A stretch of DNA of 64,000 bases from an uncultured Paracoccaceae bacterium (GTDB lineage: Bacteria; Pseudomonadota; Alphaproteobacteria; Rhodobacterales; Rhodobacteraceae): contig CANLEQ010000001.1 of assembly GCA_947489705.1 (NCBI GenBank), positions 277,085-341,084 on the forward strand. Reading direction: 5' to 3'. The position numbers and the translations under genes are program-made. The notes below the pieces were generated by a model. That model did no database searches and was not told the origin of the DNA. It saw only the letters and a list, made by a program, of their open reading frames with translations. Every line of letters begins with the position of its first letter. Position 1 is the stretch's first letter. Below, in pieces: positions 8,529-18,299 of this stretch.

Positions 8529-9257
8529 TCAGCGTGCGTGCAGCTCCCGCCCCTCGACGTAATGGCCGTAAAACGTCGTCATCAGGCAGAGCCCCACCAG
8601 CGTGACGAGCCACTGGAACGCCAGGTTCGAGATCTGCGCGACGAGGCCGAGACCCAGAGCCACCAGGATCGCCGGGATAGACGACAGAAGTGCCAGCAGG
8701 ATCCCCGCGACCAGGATCGCGCCCGTGCCGCCGGCCGTCGCGCGCCATGCCGCGCCGAAGGACAACCGCTCGTCCAGCGCGGCGGCCGGCAGGATCGGGC
8801 TCACCCGTCCCAGGATGGCGAGCGATCCCGCGAAGGCCGCGACGTTCGCGGCGATGGCGACCGGCGTCGACTGCGTCGCCGCCGCGACGAGACCCGCGAG
8901 GAACGACAGGCCGAAAAACAGCGCCACGCCCGCGACGCCCAGCAGGATCGACCGCCAGAGATAGGCGCGGCTCGCCCGCCCGTGGTAATGCGGGACCACG
9001 CCCGACTGGATCTCGCCCAGAAGGACGTAGCGGTGCCATTGTACGGCCATCCACACGAAAGCCGCGAAATAGCCCGCGATCAACATTCCGACCGCCGTGG
9101 TCCACGGGATCGGCAGCCCCTCGTTGCGAAAGATCGCCGGCAGGATCAGCACGATCGCCAGCATCGCGGCATAGGGCAGCCCGGTGACGCGGAACGCCGC
9201 GCCGACATTGCGGGTGATCATCGCCAGCGCATGGCGAAAGAGGTGCCAGCCCTTCAT
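8529..9257 (-). CDS. Six-helix integral membrane protein, unknown function
   Basis: A 242-residue hydrophobic protein with about six predicted membrane helices and no motif I recognise. The start at 9257 ([11 protein letters not shown]) is chosen over an in-frame ATG at 9281 because an AGGAGG ribosome site lies just ahead of it. It sits 41 bases upstream of ilvA in the same direction and may share its transcript. The overall look (conserved leading amphipathic segment, alternating Ala/Leu/Val helices) is shared by uncharacterised Rhodobacteraceae membrane proteins. Confidence 0.75.
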   Translation of the reverse strand: MKGWHLFRHALAMITRNVGAAFRVTGLPYAAMLAIVLILPAIFRNEGLPIPWTTAVGMLIAGYFAAFVWMAVQWHRYVLLGEIQSGVVPHYHGRASRAYLWRSILLGVAGVALFFGLSFLAGLVAAATQSTPVAIAANVAAFAGSLAILGRVSPILPAAALDERLSFGAAWRATAGGTGAILVAGILLALLSSIPAILVALGLGLVAQISNLAFQWLVTLVGLCLMTTFYGHYVEGRELHAR

Positions 9258-9376
9258 TTTCGGCCTCCTGTCTCTACGCAAAGGTGTCGTCTATTCCGGT
9301 TAACGAGGGCTTGACGGCTTGCCGCTTCATATCAAAGCCGGTATCGCCACGCGACCATTCCAAGGAGACGCGCCTC

Positions 9377-10594
9377 ATGCCTTCGCCCAAGAAAGTAGTG
9401 CTCGCCTATTCCGGCGGCCTCGATACCTCGATCATCCTGAAATGGCTGATGACGGAATATGGCTGCGAGGTCGTCACCTTCACCGCCGATCTGGGCCAGG
9501 GCGAGGAGCTGGAGCCTGCGCGCAAGAAGGCCGAGCTGATGGGCGCCTCGGACATCTATATCGAGGATCTGCGCGAGGAATTCGTGCGCGACTTCGTGTT
9601 CCCGATGTTCCGCGCCAACGCGCTCTACGAGGGGCTCTACCTCCTCGGCACGTCGATCGCGCGGCCGCTGATCTCCAAACGCCTCGTCGAGATCGCCGCC
9701 GAGACGGGCGCGGATGCCGTGGCCCACGGCGCGACCGGCAAGGGCAACGACCAAGTCCGGTTCGAGCTCGCGGCCTACGCGCTCAACCCCGACATCAAGG
9801 TGATCGCCCCCTGGCGCGAATGGGATCTCAGCAGCCGGACGAAACTCATCGACTTCGCCGAAAAGCACCAGATCCAGATCGCCACCGACAAGCGCGGCGA
9901 GGCGCCGTTCTCGGTCGATGCGAACCTGCTGCACACCTCGTCGGAGGGCAAGGTGCTCGAGGATCCGGCCGTCGACGCGCCAGATTACGTCTATCAGCGC
10001 ACCGTCGATCCCGAGAACGCCCCCGATACGCCGCAATATGTCGAGGTCGGATTCGAGCGCGGCGACGCGGTCAGCATCGACGGCGAGACGATGAGCCCCG
10101 CGGCGATCCTCACGAAGCTCAACGAGATCGGCGGCGCGCATGGCTGCGGCCGGCTCGACCTCGTGGAGGGCCGCTTCGTCGGCATGAAGTCGCGCGGGAT
10201 CTACGAGACGCCGGGCGGCACGCTCCTGCTCGAGGCGCATCGCGGGATCGAGCAGATCACCCTCGACCGCGGCCAGGCCCACCTCAAGGACGAGCTGATG
10301 CCGCGCTATGCCGAGCTCATCTACAACGGCTTCTGGTTCAGCCCCGAACGCGAGATGCTGCAGGCCGCGATCGACCATTCGCAGGCCCATGTGACCGGGA
10401 CGGTGCGTCTGAAACTATACAAAGGTTCGGTACGCACCGTTGGCCGGTGGAGTGATCACAGTCTTTATTCCGAGGCCCATGTGACATTCGAAGACGATGC
10501 CGGCGCCTACGACCAGAAAGATGCTGCCGGGTTTATTCAACTCAATGCCCTCCGCCTGAAGCTGCTGGCTGCCCGGGATCGTCGCCTGAAATGA
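9377..10594 (+). CDS. argG: Argininosuccinate synthase
   Basis: A 405-residue enzyme joining citrulline and aspartate with ATP in arginine synthesis. The N-terminal ATP pyrophosphatase loop [15 protein letters not shown] is intact, and the family segments [11 protein letters not shown] and GIYETPGG are seen. Full length for the family. The start follows AAGGAGA; in-frame starts upstream to 9284 lack a ribosome site. Monocistronic in appearance, followed by a hairpin at 10639. Confidence 0.95.
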   Translation: MPSPKKVVLAYSGGLDTSIILKWLMTEYGCEVVTFTADLGQGEELEPARKKAELMGASDIYIEDLREEFVRDFVFPMFRANALYEGLYLLGTSIARPLISKRLVEIAAETGADAVAHGATGKGNDQVRFELAAYALNPDIKVIAPWREWDLSSRTKLIDFAEKHQIQIATDKRGEAPFSVDANLLHTSSEGKVLEDPAVDAPDYVYQRTVDPENAPDTPQYVEVGFERGDAVSIDGETMSPAAILTKLNEIGGAHGCGRLDLVEGRFVGMKSRGIYETPGGTLLLEAHRGIEQITLDRGQAHLKDELMPRYAELIYNGFWFSPEREMLQAAIDHSQAHVTGTVRLKLYKGSVRTVGRWSDHSLYSEAHVTFEDDAGAYDQKDAAGFIQLNALRLKLLAARDRRLK

Positions 10595-10916
10595 GCCTTG
10601 GCGCGGGCGGATCCGCGGCCCCTTCGATCGGGTAAAGCGGCAGGCGGGCAGCACTGCCCCGCCTGCCATGGATGCGCGAGGCTTAACAGCACACGCCTCG
10701 GCACCCGTTCCGGTGGCCCCAGGCCGGTACGCTCTCGCCCGAGGGGATTGCGCTCCGGAGTCCATGCGGCTCTCGACCAATGAACACGACAAGGGTTTCC
10801 ACAAAGTTTCAGTCCGGCCGCGAATTTCGCCGTCCGGCTCACCATCTCGTGACAAGGGTGCCGATCGCATTGAAACGGTGCCACCGGCCCCGCACTCTCC
10901 TGTTCGAAGGAGATCC
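10595..10916. other. 322-base spacer between argG and msrA
   Basis: No gene is supported here. It holds a 10-bp-stem hairpin (10639-10667) downstream of argG and then about 250 bases ending in the msrA ribosome site (GAAGGAGA). The octamer GACAAGGG occurs twice about 65 bases apart in the msrA-proximal half, perhaps part of its promoter control. An open frame runs through from 10668 into msrA, but it lacks a ribosome site and would bury the signal peptide. Confidence 0.6.
10639..10667 (+). terminator. Hairpin downstream of argG
   Basis: Perfect 10-base stem GGCAGGCGGG / CCCGCCTGCC with a nine-base loop, 45 bases after the argG stop. It lacks a T-run, so it may be a transcript-stabilising or Rho-assisted end and not a classic intrinsic terminator. 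Confidence 0.5.
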
Positions 10917-11570
10917 ATGATGATGAACATATTCCCCTCTTCGAGGGCCGCGTTGCTCGGTGCGGCCCTGCTCACCGCCGGCCTCGCGGGCGGTGCGGCG
11001 CAGGCCCAAAGCGAGACCGCGATCGTCGCGGGCGGTTGTTTCTGGTGCGTCGAGGCCGATTTCGAGAAGGTCGCGGGCGTCGGCGACGTGGTCAGCGGTT
11101 TCACCGGCGGCACCACGCCCGATCCGGTCTATCGCGCCTCGGGCGACCATATCGAGGCCGCGCGCATTCCGTTCGATCCGTCGGAGGTCAGCTATCGCGA
11201 ACTGATGGACCTCTTCTTCCGCTCGATCGACCCGCTCGATTCCGGCGGCCAGTTCTGCGACCGGGGTCTGGAATACACCACCGCGATCTTCGTCGGGAAC
11301 GACGAGCAGCGCGCCGCCGCCGAAGCCGCCAAGGCTGCCGCCGAGGAAGAGCTGGGACAGGAGATCGTCACCCCGATCGTCGAGGCGACCGAATTCTACC
11401 CGGTGGATGCGTATCACCAGGATTACTACAAAAGCGACGAGCGCATCGCGTTCTCCACCGTCGGCCTCGGCGTTCCGAAAAGCGTCGCCTACGAGCGCTA
11501 CCGCGACGGCTGCGGCCGGGACCAGCGCGTCCGCCAGATCTGGGGCGACGACGCGCCGTTCGTCGACTGA
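10917..11570 (+). CDS. msrA: Peptide methionine sulfoxide reductase MsrA, exported
   Basis: A 217-residue MsrA that reduces methionine-S-sulfoxide. The catalytic motif GGCFWCVEADF has its cysteine at residue 41. A signal peptide is apparent: after MMMNIFPSSR comes a hydrophobic stretch ending in AQA near residue 30, so the enzyme should act in the periplasm. Three ATG codons in a row follow GAAGGAGA; any could start. The standard catalytic domain runs to about residue 195. No msrB is adjacent. It converges with the thiolase gene, with a GC-rich inverted repeat in the 33-base gap. Confidence 0.92.
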   Translation: MMMNIFPSSRAALLGAALLTAGLAGGAAQAQSETAIVAGGCFWCVEADFEKVAGVGDVVSGFTGGTTPDPVYRASGDHIEAARIPFDPSEVSYRELMDLFFRSIDPLDSGGQFCDRGLEYTTAIFVGNDEQRAAAEAAKAAAEEELGQEIVTPIVEATEFYPVDAYHQDYYKSDERIAFSTVGLGVPKSVAYERYRDGCGRDQRVRQIWGDDAPFVD

Positions 11571-11580
11571 CCGTCCTTTC

Positions 11581-11602
11581 GCCGCCCTCCCCGGGGGGCG
11601 GC
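11581..11602. terminator. GC-rich inverted repeat between msrA and thiolase gene
   Basis: GCCGCCC and GGGCGGC flank an eight-base G/C loop just after the msrA stop and next to the convergent thiolase stop. It could end transcription from either side, but there is no T-run. Confidence 0.3.
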
Positions 11603-11603
11603 C

Positions 11604-12764
11604 CTAGCGCACGGCCTCCAGCACCGAGCAGTAATTGGCGACGCCCGAGCCGCCCATGTTGAAGACGAGGCCCAGCTCCGCACCCTCGGCCTGCATCTCG
11701 TCCGCGGTGCCGCAAAGCTGTCGTGCGGCCAGCACGTGCATCGACACGCCCGTGGCCCCCACCGGATGCCCCTTGGCCTTGAGACCGCCCGAGAGGTTCA
11801 CCGGGAGCGATCCGCCCTTCATCACGGTGCCGTCGGCCACCGCTTCGGCGCCGCGGCCCTTCGGCTTCAGGCCCATCGCCTCGTAGATCATCAGCTCGGC
11901 GATGGTGAAGCAATCGTGCACCTCGGCGAAATCCATGTCGTCGATCCCCGCGCCCGCCTGCTCGAACGCCATCCCGAAGGCCCGCGCCGGCCCTTCGAGC
12001 GCGGTCATGTCGCGCCGCGACATCGGCAGGAAATCGTTGACCTGCACGGCCGAGCGGAACGTGACGGCCTGCGGGAACTCCTGCGCGATGTCGGGGCTCA
12101 CGATGACCATCGCCGCGGCCCCGTCGGAGATGAGCGAGCAATCCGTCATCCGGAGCGGCGGGGCGATCATCGGGTTCTTCTCGGACACGTTGTTGCAGAA
12201 GCTGAAATTGACGGCCTTCTGAAGATGCGCCAGCGGGTTCGCCATGGCGTTCTCGTGGTTCTTCACCGCGATCCGGGCCAGCGTCTCGGACTGGTCGCCG
12301 AAATTCTGGAAATACTGCCCCGCGATGCGTCCGAAGATCTGCGGAAAGCTGACATCCGATTCCTCCTTCTGGTAGGAGGCGCCCGCCAGTGCCTTGGTGA
12401 CGCCCGCGGTGTCGAGCTCGGTCATCTTCTCCGCCCCGATCACCAGCGCGATCCTCGCCGATCCGGCCCGCACCGCGTCGAGCGCGGAATAGATCGCCGC
12501 CGATCCCGACGCGCAGGCATTCTCGCACCGCGTCGCGGGCACGAAGCGCATCGTCTCGTCGAGCGCCAGGACCAGCGACGAGGCGAAGGCGTCGCCCACC
12601 ATCCCCGAGTTGAAATGGCCCAGCCAGATGCCGTCCACATCCGCCGGCGCGACCCCCGCATGGTCGAGCGCCTCCCGCGCGGCGGCGATGATCAGCTCTT
12701 CGAATGTCTGCTCGCGCAGCGCGCCGAACTTCGTGTGGCCCCAGCCGACGATGCAAGGTTCCAT
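11604..12764 (-). CDS. Thiolase-family acyltransferase (SCP-x / acetyl-CoA acetyltransferase-like)
   Basis: A 386-residue thiolase-fold enzyme. The nucleophilic cysteine is Cys84 in ENACASGSAA, and later catalytic segments are EVHDCFTIAEL and GGLKAKGHPVGATG. The sequence resembles the SCP-x-like group rather than the classic biosynthetic AtoB/PhaA group, so a role in breaking or exchanging branched or unusual acyl-CoAs is likely; the exact substrate is unknown. The start at 12764 (MEPCIVGWGHTKFG) has a GGGAGGA ribosome site; the frame is open further upstream. Divergent from a MaoC-type hydratase, which supports an acyl-CoA role. Confidence 0.85.
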   Translation of the reverse strand: MEPCIVGWGHTKFGALREQTFEELIIAAAREALDHAGVAPADVDGIWLGHFNSGMVGDAFASSLVLALDETMRFVPATRCENACASGSAAIYSALDAVRAGSARIALVIGAEKMTELDTAGVTKALAGASYQKEESDVSFPQIFGRIAGQYFQNFGDQSETLARIAVKNHENAMANPLAHLQKAVNFSFCNNVSEKNPMIAPPLRMTDCSLISDGAAAMVIVSPDIAQEFPQAVTFRSAVQVNDFLPMSRRDMTALEGPARAFGMAFEQAGAGIDDMDFAEVHDCFTIAELMIYEAMGLKPKGRGAEAVADGTVMKGGSLPVNLSGGLKAKGHPVGATGVSMHVLAARQLCGTADEMQAEGAELGLVFNMGGSGVANYCSVLEAVR

Positions 12765-12939
12765 GTGATCCTCCCTTTTGCCCCGGCATCCTAGCGCCGG
12801 GCGGATCGCCGGGTCATCCCATTTCTCGCGCGCCCCGCGCAATGTTGACAGGCGCGGTCCCATCCGCCTAGCTCGGCCCCGTATCCCTGCCGCCGCACCG
12901 CCCGGCGGCCATCGGCATCGCCAGGAAGGACGCCCGGGA

Positions 12940-13398
12940 ATGTCCGGATTGTATTTCGAGGAATTCCACGTCGGACAGCACTTCCGGCACGAACTCACAC
13001 GTACCGTGACGGAATCCGACAACACCATGTTCAGCCTGATGTCGATGAATCCCCAGCCGCTGCATATCGACGCGCATTTCGCCGAAGGCACCGAATGGGG
13101 CCAACGGCTCTTTAACTCGATGTTTACCTTCGCGATCATGGTGGGGCTCAGCGTCCAGGACACCACGCTGGGCACCACGGCCGGCAATCTCGGCTTCTCC
13201 GACGTGCGGTTTCCCGCCCCCGTCTTTCACGGCGACACGCTCCGGGCCGAGACGCGCATCCTTTCACTGCGCGAAAGCCGCTCGCGACCGAACCAGGGCC
13301 TCGTGGAATTCGAGCATACCTGCCTCAAGCAGGACGATACCGTCGTGGCACGGTGCGTCCGGACGGCCCTGATGCTGAAGCGGCCCGCCGATAGCTGA
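12940..13398 (+). CDS. MaoC-family (hot-dog) dehydratase
   Basis: A 152-residue single hot-dog domain. The MaoC hydratase motif is seen in ESDNTMFSLMSMNPQPLHID, with the Asp/His pair that activates water for enoyl-CoA hydration. Members hydrate enoyl-CoA or related thioesters in fatty-acid, polyhydroxyalkanoate or C5-dicarboxylate metabolism. The start follows CAGGAAGGA and matches MSGLYFEEFHVG-type N-termini. Divergent from a thiolase gene, 175 bases apart. Followed by a perfect 20-base palindrome ahead of the sugar-dehydrogenase gene. Confidence 0.85.
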   Translation: MSGLYFEEFHVGQHFRHELTRTVTESDNTMFSLMSMNPQPLHIDAHFAEGTEWGQRLFNSMFTFAIMVGLSVQDTTLGTTAGNLGFSDVRFPAPVFHGDTLRAETRILSLRESRSRPNQGLVEFEHTCLKQDDTVVARCVRTALMLKRPADS

Positions 13399-13417
13399 AA
13401 GGTCCGCATCGGCCCTT

Positions 13418-13437
13418 ATGTTTCGCGCGCGAAACAT
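13418..13437. promoter_or_regulatory. Perfect 20-bp palindrome upstream of sugar dehydrogenase gene
   Basis: ATGTTTCGCGCGCGAAACAT is fully self-complementary and lies 97 bases upstream of the dehydrogenase start and 20 after the MaoC stop. The outer arms TGTTTC/GAAACA are those of a ParB parS site, but the centre is two bases longer, so ParB binding is doubtful. More likely an operator for a dimeric repressor. Confidence 0.45.
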
Positions 13438-13533
13438 CTCGCGCCCTCCGCCCGGCATCGAAGCCGCGCGGGGAACCATCGCGCAGGGCTCAGGTTCTCG
13501 CTTGAGGAGTCCAACGACCACCGGAGAATCGTC

Positions 13534-14835
13534 ATGCGTTCGACCGCCCTTCTTCTGACCACCGCCATGGCGTTTCCGCACATGGCCCTTGCCCAGGCCG
13601 GCGCCGGCAGCAGCGACCCCGCCGCCGACGAGGATCGCGGCCGCCAGGGCGTGGAGATCGTCGGCCACGTGATCAAGCCCGTGCCGCTCGACTGGAGCGA
13701 GGAGCGCATGGGCAACCTCGCCCTGCCCGAAGGTTTCGCGATCGACGTCTTCGCCCGCGACCTCGACAATCCGCGCATGATCGACGTCGCCGAGGACGGT
13801 ACCGTCTACATCACGCAGCGCACGCCCGGGAACCTGCTGATGCTACGCGACACCGACGACGACGGCACGGCGGACGACCAGCAGATCGTCGCCAAGAAGG
13901 AAAGCCTGCACGGGATCGAGATCGCGGGCAACGACATCTATCTCATGACCGTCAACGAGGTCTTCCACGCCACCCGCAACGACGACGGCACGCTGGGCGA
14001 ACTCGAGATGATCGCCGACGACTTCCCCGAAGGCGGCCAGCACCCGAACCGGATGCTGGTGATGGGGCCCGACGACAAGCTCTACATCTCGGTCGGATCG
14101 ACCTGCAACGCCTGCGGCGAAACCAACGAGGAAAACGCGACGATCGTCTCGATGAATACCGACGGGTCGGAGCGCACGATCTTCGCCTCGGGCCTCAGGA
14201 ACACGATCGGCTACGGGTTCGAGCCCGATGGCGGAGAGCTCTACGGCTTCGATCATGGCATCGACTGGCTCGGCGACAACGAGCAGCACGAGGAATTCAA
14301 CCACCTGACCGAAGGCGAGCGGTATGGCTGGCCCTATGTCTACGCGATGTCGCGCTTCAACCCGCAGGACGTGCCGCCCGATTCCTCGTTCAGCGAATAT
14401 GCCGAAGGCAGCGTGGAGCCCATCGGGCTGCACACGCCGCATGCCGCGCCGATGCAGATGACCTTCTATACCGGCGACGCCTTCCCCGAGGAATACCGGG
14501 GCGACGCCTTCATCGCGATGCGTGGATCGTGGAACCGCAACCCGCCCTCGGGCTACGAGGTGCTGCGCGTCGATTTCGAGGATGGCGAGTCCGTCGCCAT
14601 GGTGCCGTTCCTGACCGGATTCCTCATGCAGGACGACGAGAGCCCGACCGGCTGGGGCAATATGGGCCGTCTCGCGGGGCTCGCGCAGGGACCCGACGGC
14701 GCGCTCTTCCTTTCCGACGATACCGGTGGCGTCGTCTACCGTATCCACTACGAAGGCGAGGACGCGCCGGACCGCGCGGCGCCGGAATTCACCAATGCCG
14801 ACGACACGTCGCTGAATGTCGGGCTGGTCGACTGA
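13534..14835 (+). CDS. Exported PQQ-dependent sugar (sorbosone-type) dehydrogenase
   Basis: A 433-residue six-bladed beta-propeller of the soluble glucose/sorbosone dehydrogenase family. A signal peptide ends near residue 21 (MRSTALLLTTAMAFPHMALA), placing it in the periplasm. Propeller features visible are ARDLDNPRMIDVAEDG, GGQHPNRMLVMGPDDKLYISVG and GLRNTIGYGFEPDGGELYGFDHG. The HGIEIAGND segment lies where family members put a catalytic His. A CNACGE pair could form a disulfide. PQQ use is inferred from the family. The ATG follows GGAGAATCGTC. A hairpin terminator follows. Confidence 0.82.
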   Translation: MRSTALLLTTAMAFPHMALAQAGAGSSDPAADEDRGRQGVEIVGHVIKPVPLDWSEERMGNLALPEGFAIDVFARDLDNPRMIDVAEDGTVYITQRTPGNLLMLRDTDDDGTADDQQIVAKKESLHGIEIAGNDIYLMTVNEVFHATRNDDGTLGELEMIADDFPEGGQHPNRMLVMGPDDKLYISVGSTCNACGETNEENATIVSMNTDGSERTIFASGLRNTIGYGFEPDGGELYGFDHGIDWLGDNEQHEEFNHLTEGERYGWPYVYAMSRFNPQDVPPDSSFSEYAEGSVEPIGLHTPHAAPMQMTFYTGDAFPEEYRGDAFIAMRGSWNRNPPSGYEVLRVDFEDGESVAMVPFLTGFLMQDDESPTGWGNMGRLAGLAQGPDGALFLSDDTGGVVYRIHYEGEDAPDRAAPEFTNADDTSLNVGLVD

Positions 14836-14844
14836 ACCCGGCAG

Positions 14845-14871
14845 AAGGGGGCGCGGGAGTGGCGCCCCTTT
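14845..14871 (+). terminator. Terminator after sugar dehydrogenase gene
   Basis: AAGGGGGCGC pairs with GCGCCCCTTT across a seven-base loop, with one bulged G, ten bases after the stop codon. A short T-run closes the 3' arm. Confidence 0.6.
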
Positions 14872-14947
14872 CATCCACAGGAAACCGCCTTTAGACGCCG
14901 CGCGGCATTCGATAGACTGATCCCGATTTCCCGAGGGATCCCGTGCC

Positions 14948-17608
14948 ATGAATGTCGCCAACGCCGCCGTGACGCCGATGATGGAGCAATATCTCGGCAT
15001 CAAGGCCGGCCATGCGGATGCGCTGCTCTTCTACCGGATGGGCGATTTCTACGAGCTCTTCTTCGACGATGCCGTTGCCGCGGCGGCGGCGCTCGACATC
15101 GCGCTCACGAAACGCGGCAAGCACCAGGGCGACGATATTCCGATGTGCGGCGTGCCGGTGCATGCCTCCGAAGCGTATCTACTCACGCTCATCCGCAAGG
15201 GCTTTCGCGTGGCCGTCTGCGAGCAGACCGAGGATCCCGCCGAGGCGAAGAAACGCGGCTCGAAATCCGTGGTGCGCCGCGAGGTGGTGCGCCTCGTCAC
15301 CCCCGGCACGCTGACCGAGGAATCGCTGCTCGACGCACGGCGGCACAATTACCTCGCCGCCTTCGCCGAGCTACGGGGCGAGGGCGCCGTGGCCTGGGTC
15401 GACATCTCGACGGGCGAGCTGGCGGTGACGCCCTGCCCGCCCGTTCGCCTCGGGCCGGAACTCGCCCGCCTCGCGCCCCGCGAGGTCCTGCTGAGCGAAA
15501 CCCACGACGCGGCCCGCGCGCAGGTCGTGACCGATGCGGGCGCGCATCTGACCCCGCTCTCGCGCGGCTCCTTCGACAGTACGAGCGGCGAGAAACGGCT
15601 CTGCGCATTGTTTCACGTGAGCACGCTCGACGCGTTCGGCTCGTTCGGGCGGGCCGAGATCTCGGCGATGGCGGCGCTGGTCGACTATCTCGAGATCACA
15701 CAGAAGGGAAAGCTGCCGCTTCTGCGTCCGCCGCGCCGCGAAGAGACCGGCGCCACGATGCAGATCGACGCCGCGACGCGCCGCAACCTCGAACTGACGC
15801 GGAGTCTCTCGGGCGGCCGCGAGGGTGCGCTTCTGGCCGCGATCGACCGGACCGTGACCTCGGGCGGCGGGCGGCTTCTGGAACGGCGGCTGACCTCGCC
15901 GTCACGCGATGCGGACCTGATCCGCGCACGCCACGACGGGGTGGCGTTTTTCGTCGATGACGCGACCTTTCGCGAGCGGGTGCGCGAGATGTTGCGCCGC
16001 ACGCCCGACATGGACCGGGCGCTGTCGCGCATCGCGCTCGACCGCGGCAGTCCGCGGGATCTCGCCGCGATCCGCGACGGGCTGGGCCGGGCCGCCGACC
16101 TTGCCGGATTGCAGGGCGCCGATGCGTTGCCGCAGCTTCTGGGCGCGGCCTTCCGGACGCTCGACGGTCACGAAGACATTCTCGCGCGGCTCGACGAGGC
16201 GCTGGTGGCCGAACCGCCCGTTCTGGCACGCGACGGCGGGTTCATCGCGCCCGGCTTCGACGAGGAGCTCGACGAGGCGCGCAGCCTGCGCGACGAGGGG
16301 CGCGGCGTGATCGCGGCCATGCAGGCAGAGTATGCCGAGGAGGCCGGCATTCCCGGCCTCAAGATCAAGCACAACAACGTTCTGGGCTATTTCATCGAGA
16401 CGACGGCGACCCACGCGAAGAAGATGCTGGCAGAGCCCCTGTCGCAGACCTTCATCCACCGCCAGACGACCGCCAGCGCCGTGCGTTTCACCACCGTTCC
16501 GCTGAGCGAGTTGGAAACGCGGATCCTCAACGCGCGCGACCGGGCGCTGGAGATCGAACGGCGGCTCTTCGCGACGCTTTGCGGCGCGATCCTCGACCAT
16601 GCGGGTGGCGTCGGCGACGCGGCGCGGGCGCTGTCGGAGATCGACCTGACCGCGGCGTTGGCCGATCTGGCGGTCGACGAGGGCTGGGTTCGCCCGCAGA
16701 TCGAGGAAGGGCGTGCCTTCGAGATCGAGAACGGACGTCATCCGGTGGTGGAGCAGGCCCTGCGCGCGCAGGGCGCGGGGCCGTTCGTCGCCAACGATTG
16801 CAAGCTTTCGGACGGGGCCGACAAGGCGGCCCTCTGGCTGCTGACGGGGCCGAACATGGCCGGCAAATCGACCTTCCTGCGCCAGAACGCGGTGATTGCG
16901 CTGCTGGCGCAGATGGGGGCGTTCGTGCCGGCGACGCGCGCGCGGATCGGCCTCGTCAGCCAGCTTTTCAGCCGGGTGGGCGCGGCCGACGATCTGGCGC
17001 GCGGACGCTCGACCTTCATGGTCGAGATGGTCGAGACGGCGGCGATCCTGAACCAGGCCGACGAGAACGCGCTGGTCATCCTCGACGAGATCGGGCGCGG
17101 CACGGCGACCTATGACGGGCTGAGCATCGCCTGGGCCACGCTCGAACACCTGCACGAGGCCAATCGCTGTCGCGCGCTCTTTGCCACCCATTACCACGAG
17201 ATGACGCGGCTGTCGGACCGGCTCGAGGGGGTGCGCAACGCCACCATGGCGGTGAAGGAATGGGAGGGCGAGGTGATCTTCCTGCACGAGGTGCGGCAGG
17301 GCTCGGCCGACCGCTCCTACGGGGTGCAGGTGGCCAAGCTCGCCGGGTTGCCGTCTTCGGTCGTGGCACGGGCCCGCGACGTGCTGGCCGCGCTCGAGAA
17401 GGGCGAGGCGGAGGGCAAGAAGACGACGCTGATCGACGATCTGCCGCTCTTCTCGATGGCCGCGACACCCCCTGCCCCGAAGACAGAGCCGCACGACCCC
17501 GCGGCCGCGCGGCTGGCCGGGATTCATCCCGACGAACTCAGCCCGCGCGAGGCGCTCGATCTCATCTACGAGCTCAAGACCCTCGCGCAGGGCACCGTGG
17601 ACCGCTGA
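14948..17608 (+). CDS. mutS: DNA mismatch repair protein MutS
   Basis: An 886-residue MutS. The mismatch-contacting motif [11 protein letters not shown] (Phe-X-Glu) lies near residue 35, the connector and lever domains follow, and the ABC-type ATPase near 635 shows [20 protein letters not shown], Walker B in [16 protein letters not shown] and the late FATHYHEM. The C-terminal segment [14 protein letters not shown] is the usual tetramerisation tail region. Full length with no sign of damage. Monocistronic; convergent with grpE with a 16-base gap. Confidence 0.97.
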   Translation: MNVANAAVTPMMEQYLGIKAGHADALLFYRMGDFYELFFDDAVAAAAALDIALTKRGKHQGDDIPMCGVPVHASEAYLLTLIRKGFRVAVCEQTEDPAEAKKRGSKSVVRREVVRLVTPGTLTEESLLDARRHNYLAAFAELRGEGAVAWVDISTGELAVTPCPPVRLGPELARLAPREVLLSETHDAARAQVVTDAGAHLTPLSRGSFDSTSGEKRLCALFHVSTLDAFGSFGRAEISAMAALVDYLEITQKGKLPLLRPPRREETGATMQIDAATRRNLELTRSLSGGREGALLAAIDRTVTSGGGRLLERRLTSPSRDADLIRARHDGVAFFVDDATFRERVREMLRRTPDMDRALSRIALDRGSPRDLAAIRDGLGRAADLAGLQGADALPQLLGAAFRTLDGHEDILARLDEALVAEPPVLARDGGFIAPGFDEELDEARSLRDEGRGVIAAMQAEYAEEAGIPGLKIKHNNVLGYFIETTATHAKKMLAEPLSQTFIHRQTTASAVRFTTVPLSELETRILNARDRALEIERRLFATLCGAILDHAGGVGDAARALSEIDLTAALADLAVDEGWVRPQIEEGRAFEIENGRHPVVEQALRAQGAGPFVANDCKLSDGADKAALWLLTGPNMAGKSTFLRQNAVIALLAQMGAFVPATRARIGLVSQLFSRVGAADDLARGRSTFMVEMVETAAILNQADENALVILDEIGRGTATYDGLSIAWATLEHLHEANRCRALFATHYHEMTRLSDRLEGVRNATMAVKEWEGEVIFLHEVRQGSADRSYGVQVAKLAGLPSSVVARARDVLAALEKGEAEGKKTTLIDDLPLFSMAATPPAPKTEPHDPAAARLAGIHPDELSPREALDLIYELKTLAQGTVDR

Positions 17609-17624
17609 GCCGGGGCGGCTCGGG

Positions 17625-18287
17625 TCAGGATTTCGGAGTGGAGCTTACGCCCACCTGCGCCGCGCGCAGAAGGCGGTCATGCAGCATGAAGCCGTCGCCC
17701 ATCACCTGGATGATGTCGCCCGCCTTGGTGTCGGGCACCGGCGCCTCGAACATCGCCTCGTGGTGGTTGGGGTCGAAGCGGTCGCCCAGGGCGGGCGTGA
17801 TGATGCGGATGCCGTGCTTTTCGAACACGTTGGTCAGCTCGCGCAGGGTAAGCTCGATCCCTTCGATCAGGGCGGCATTGGCCTCGCGCTGATCCTCGGC
17901 GATGGAGTCGACCGCCCGCTTGAGGTTGTCGTAGACCGGCAGCATGTCGCGGCTGAGCTTGGAGCCGCCGTAATTCTCGGCCTCGCGGCGGTCGCGGTCG
18001 GACCGCTTGCGCGCATTCTCGGCCTCGGCCAGCGCCCGCACGAACCGGTCGCGGAAATCGTCGCGCTCGGCGCGCAGCGCTTCGAGCTCGGCCGCGATGC
18101 CGTCATCCTCCTCGACGATCGGAGGCTCTTCCGGGCCGGCGGGGCCGTCGCCGGGATTGTCGAGGTCGACCGTCTCGTCGGCGCTGGCCGCACGGGGCTT
18201 GCGGCGCACCTTGTCGGCCTCCGACGTATCCCCCTTCAACATGTCTTCGATCGCGGCTTCGATGTCGCTTTCGTTCTCTTTCGCCAT
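17625..18287 (-). CDS. grpE: Nucleotide exchange factor GrpE
   Basis: A 220-residue GrpE, the ADP/ATP exchange partner of DnaK. A charged, low-complexity N-terminus (about 1-60) is followed by the long dimerising helix with heptads (ELEALRAERDDFRDRF) and the beta domain with the family motif GDRFDPNHHEAMFE. It follows hrcA by 12 bases in the same direction, the usual alphaproteobacterial hrcA-grpE pair. dnaK and dnaJ are not in this window. Confidence 0.95.
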   Translation of the reverse strand: MAKENESDIEAAIEDMLKGDTSEADKVRRKPRAASADETVDLDNPGDGPAGPEEPPIVEEDDGIAAELEALRAERDDFRDRFVRALAEAENARKRSDRDRREAENYGGSKLSRDMLPVYDNLKRAVDSIAEDQREANAALIEGIELTLRELTNVFEKHGIRIITPALGDRFDPNHHEAMFEAPVPDTKAGDIIQVMGDGFMLHDRLLRAAQVGVSSTPKS

Positions 18288-18299
18288 AAACTCACCTAG

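Noticed and set aside
10668..10916. An 83-codon N-terminal extension of MsrA.
   Set aside because: It lacks a ribosome site, would hide a good signal peptide, and the ATG at 10917 has GAAGGAGA ahead of it.
15609..15624. TGTTTCACGTGA, a 12-base match to parS, within mutS.
   Set aside because: The remaining four bases of parS do not match and the stretch encodes ordinary MutS residues (LFHVST). ParB ChIP would settle it.
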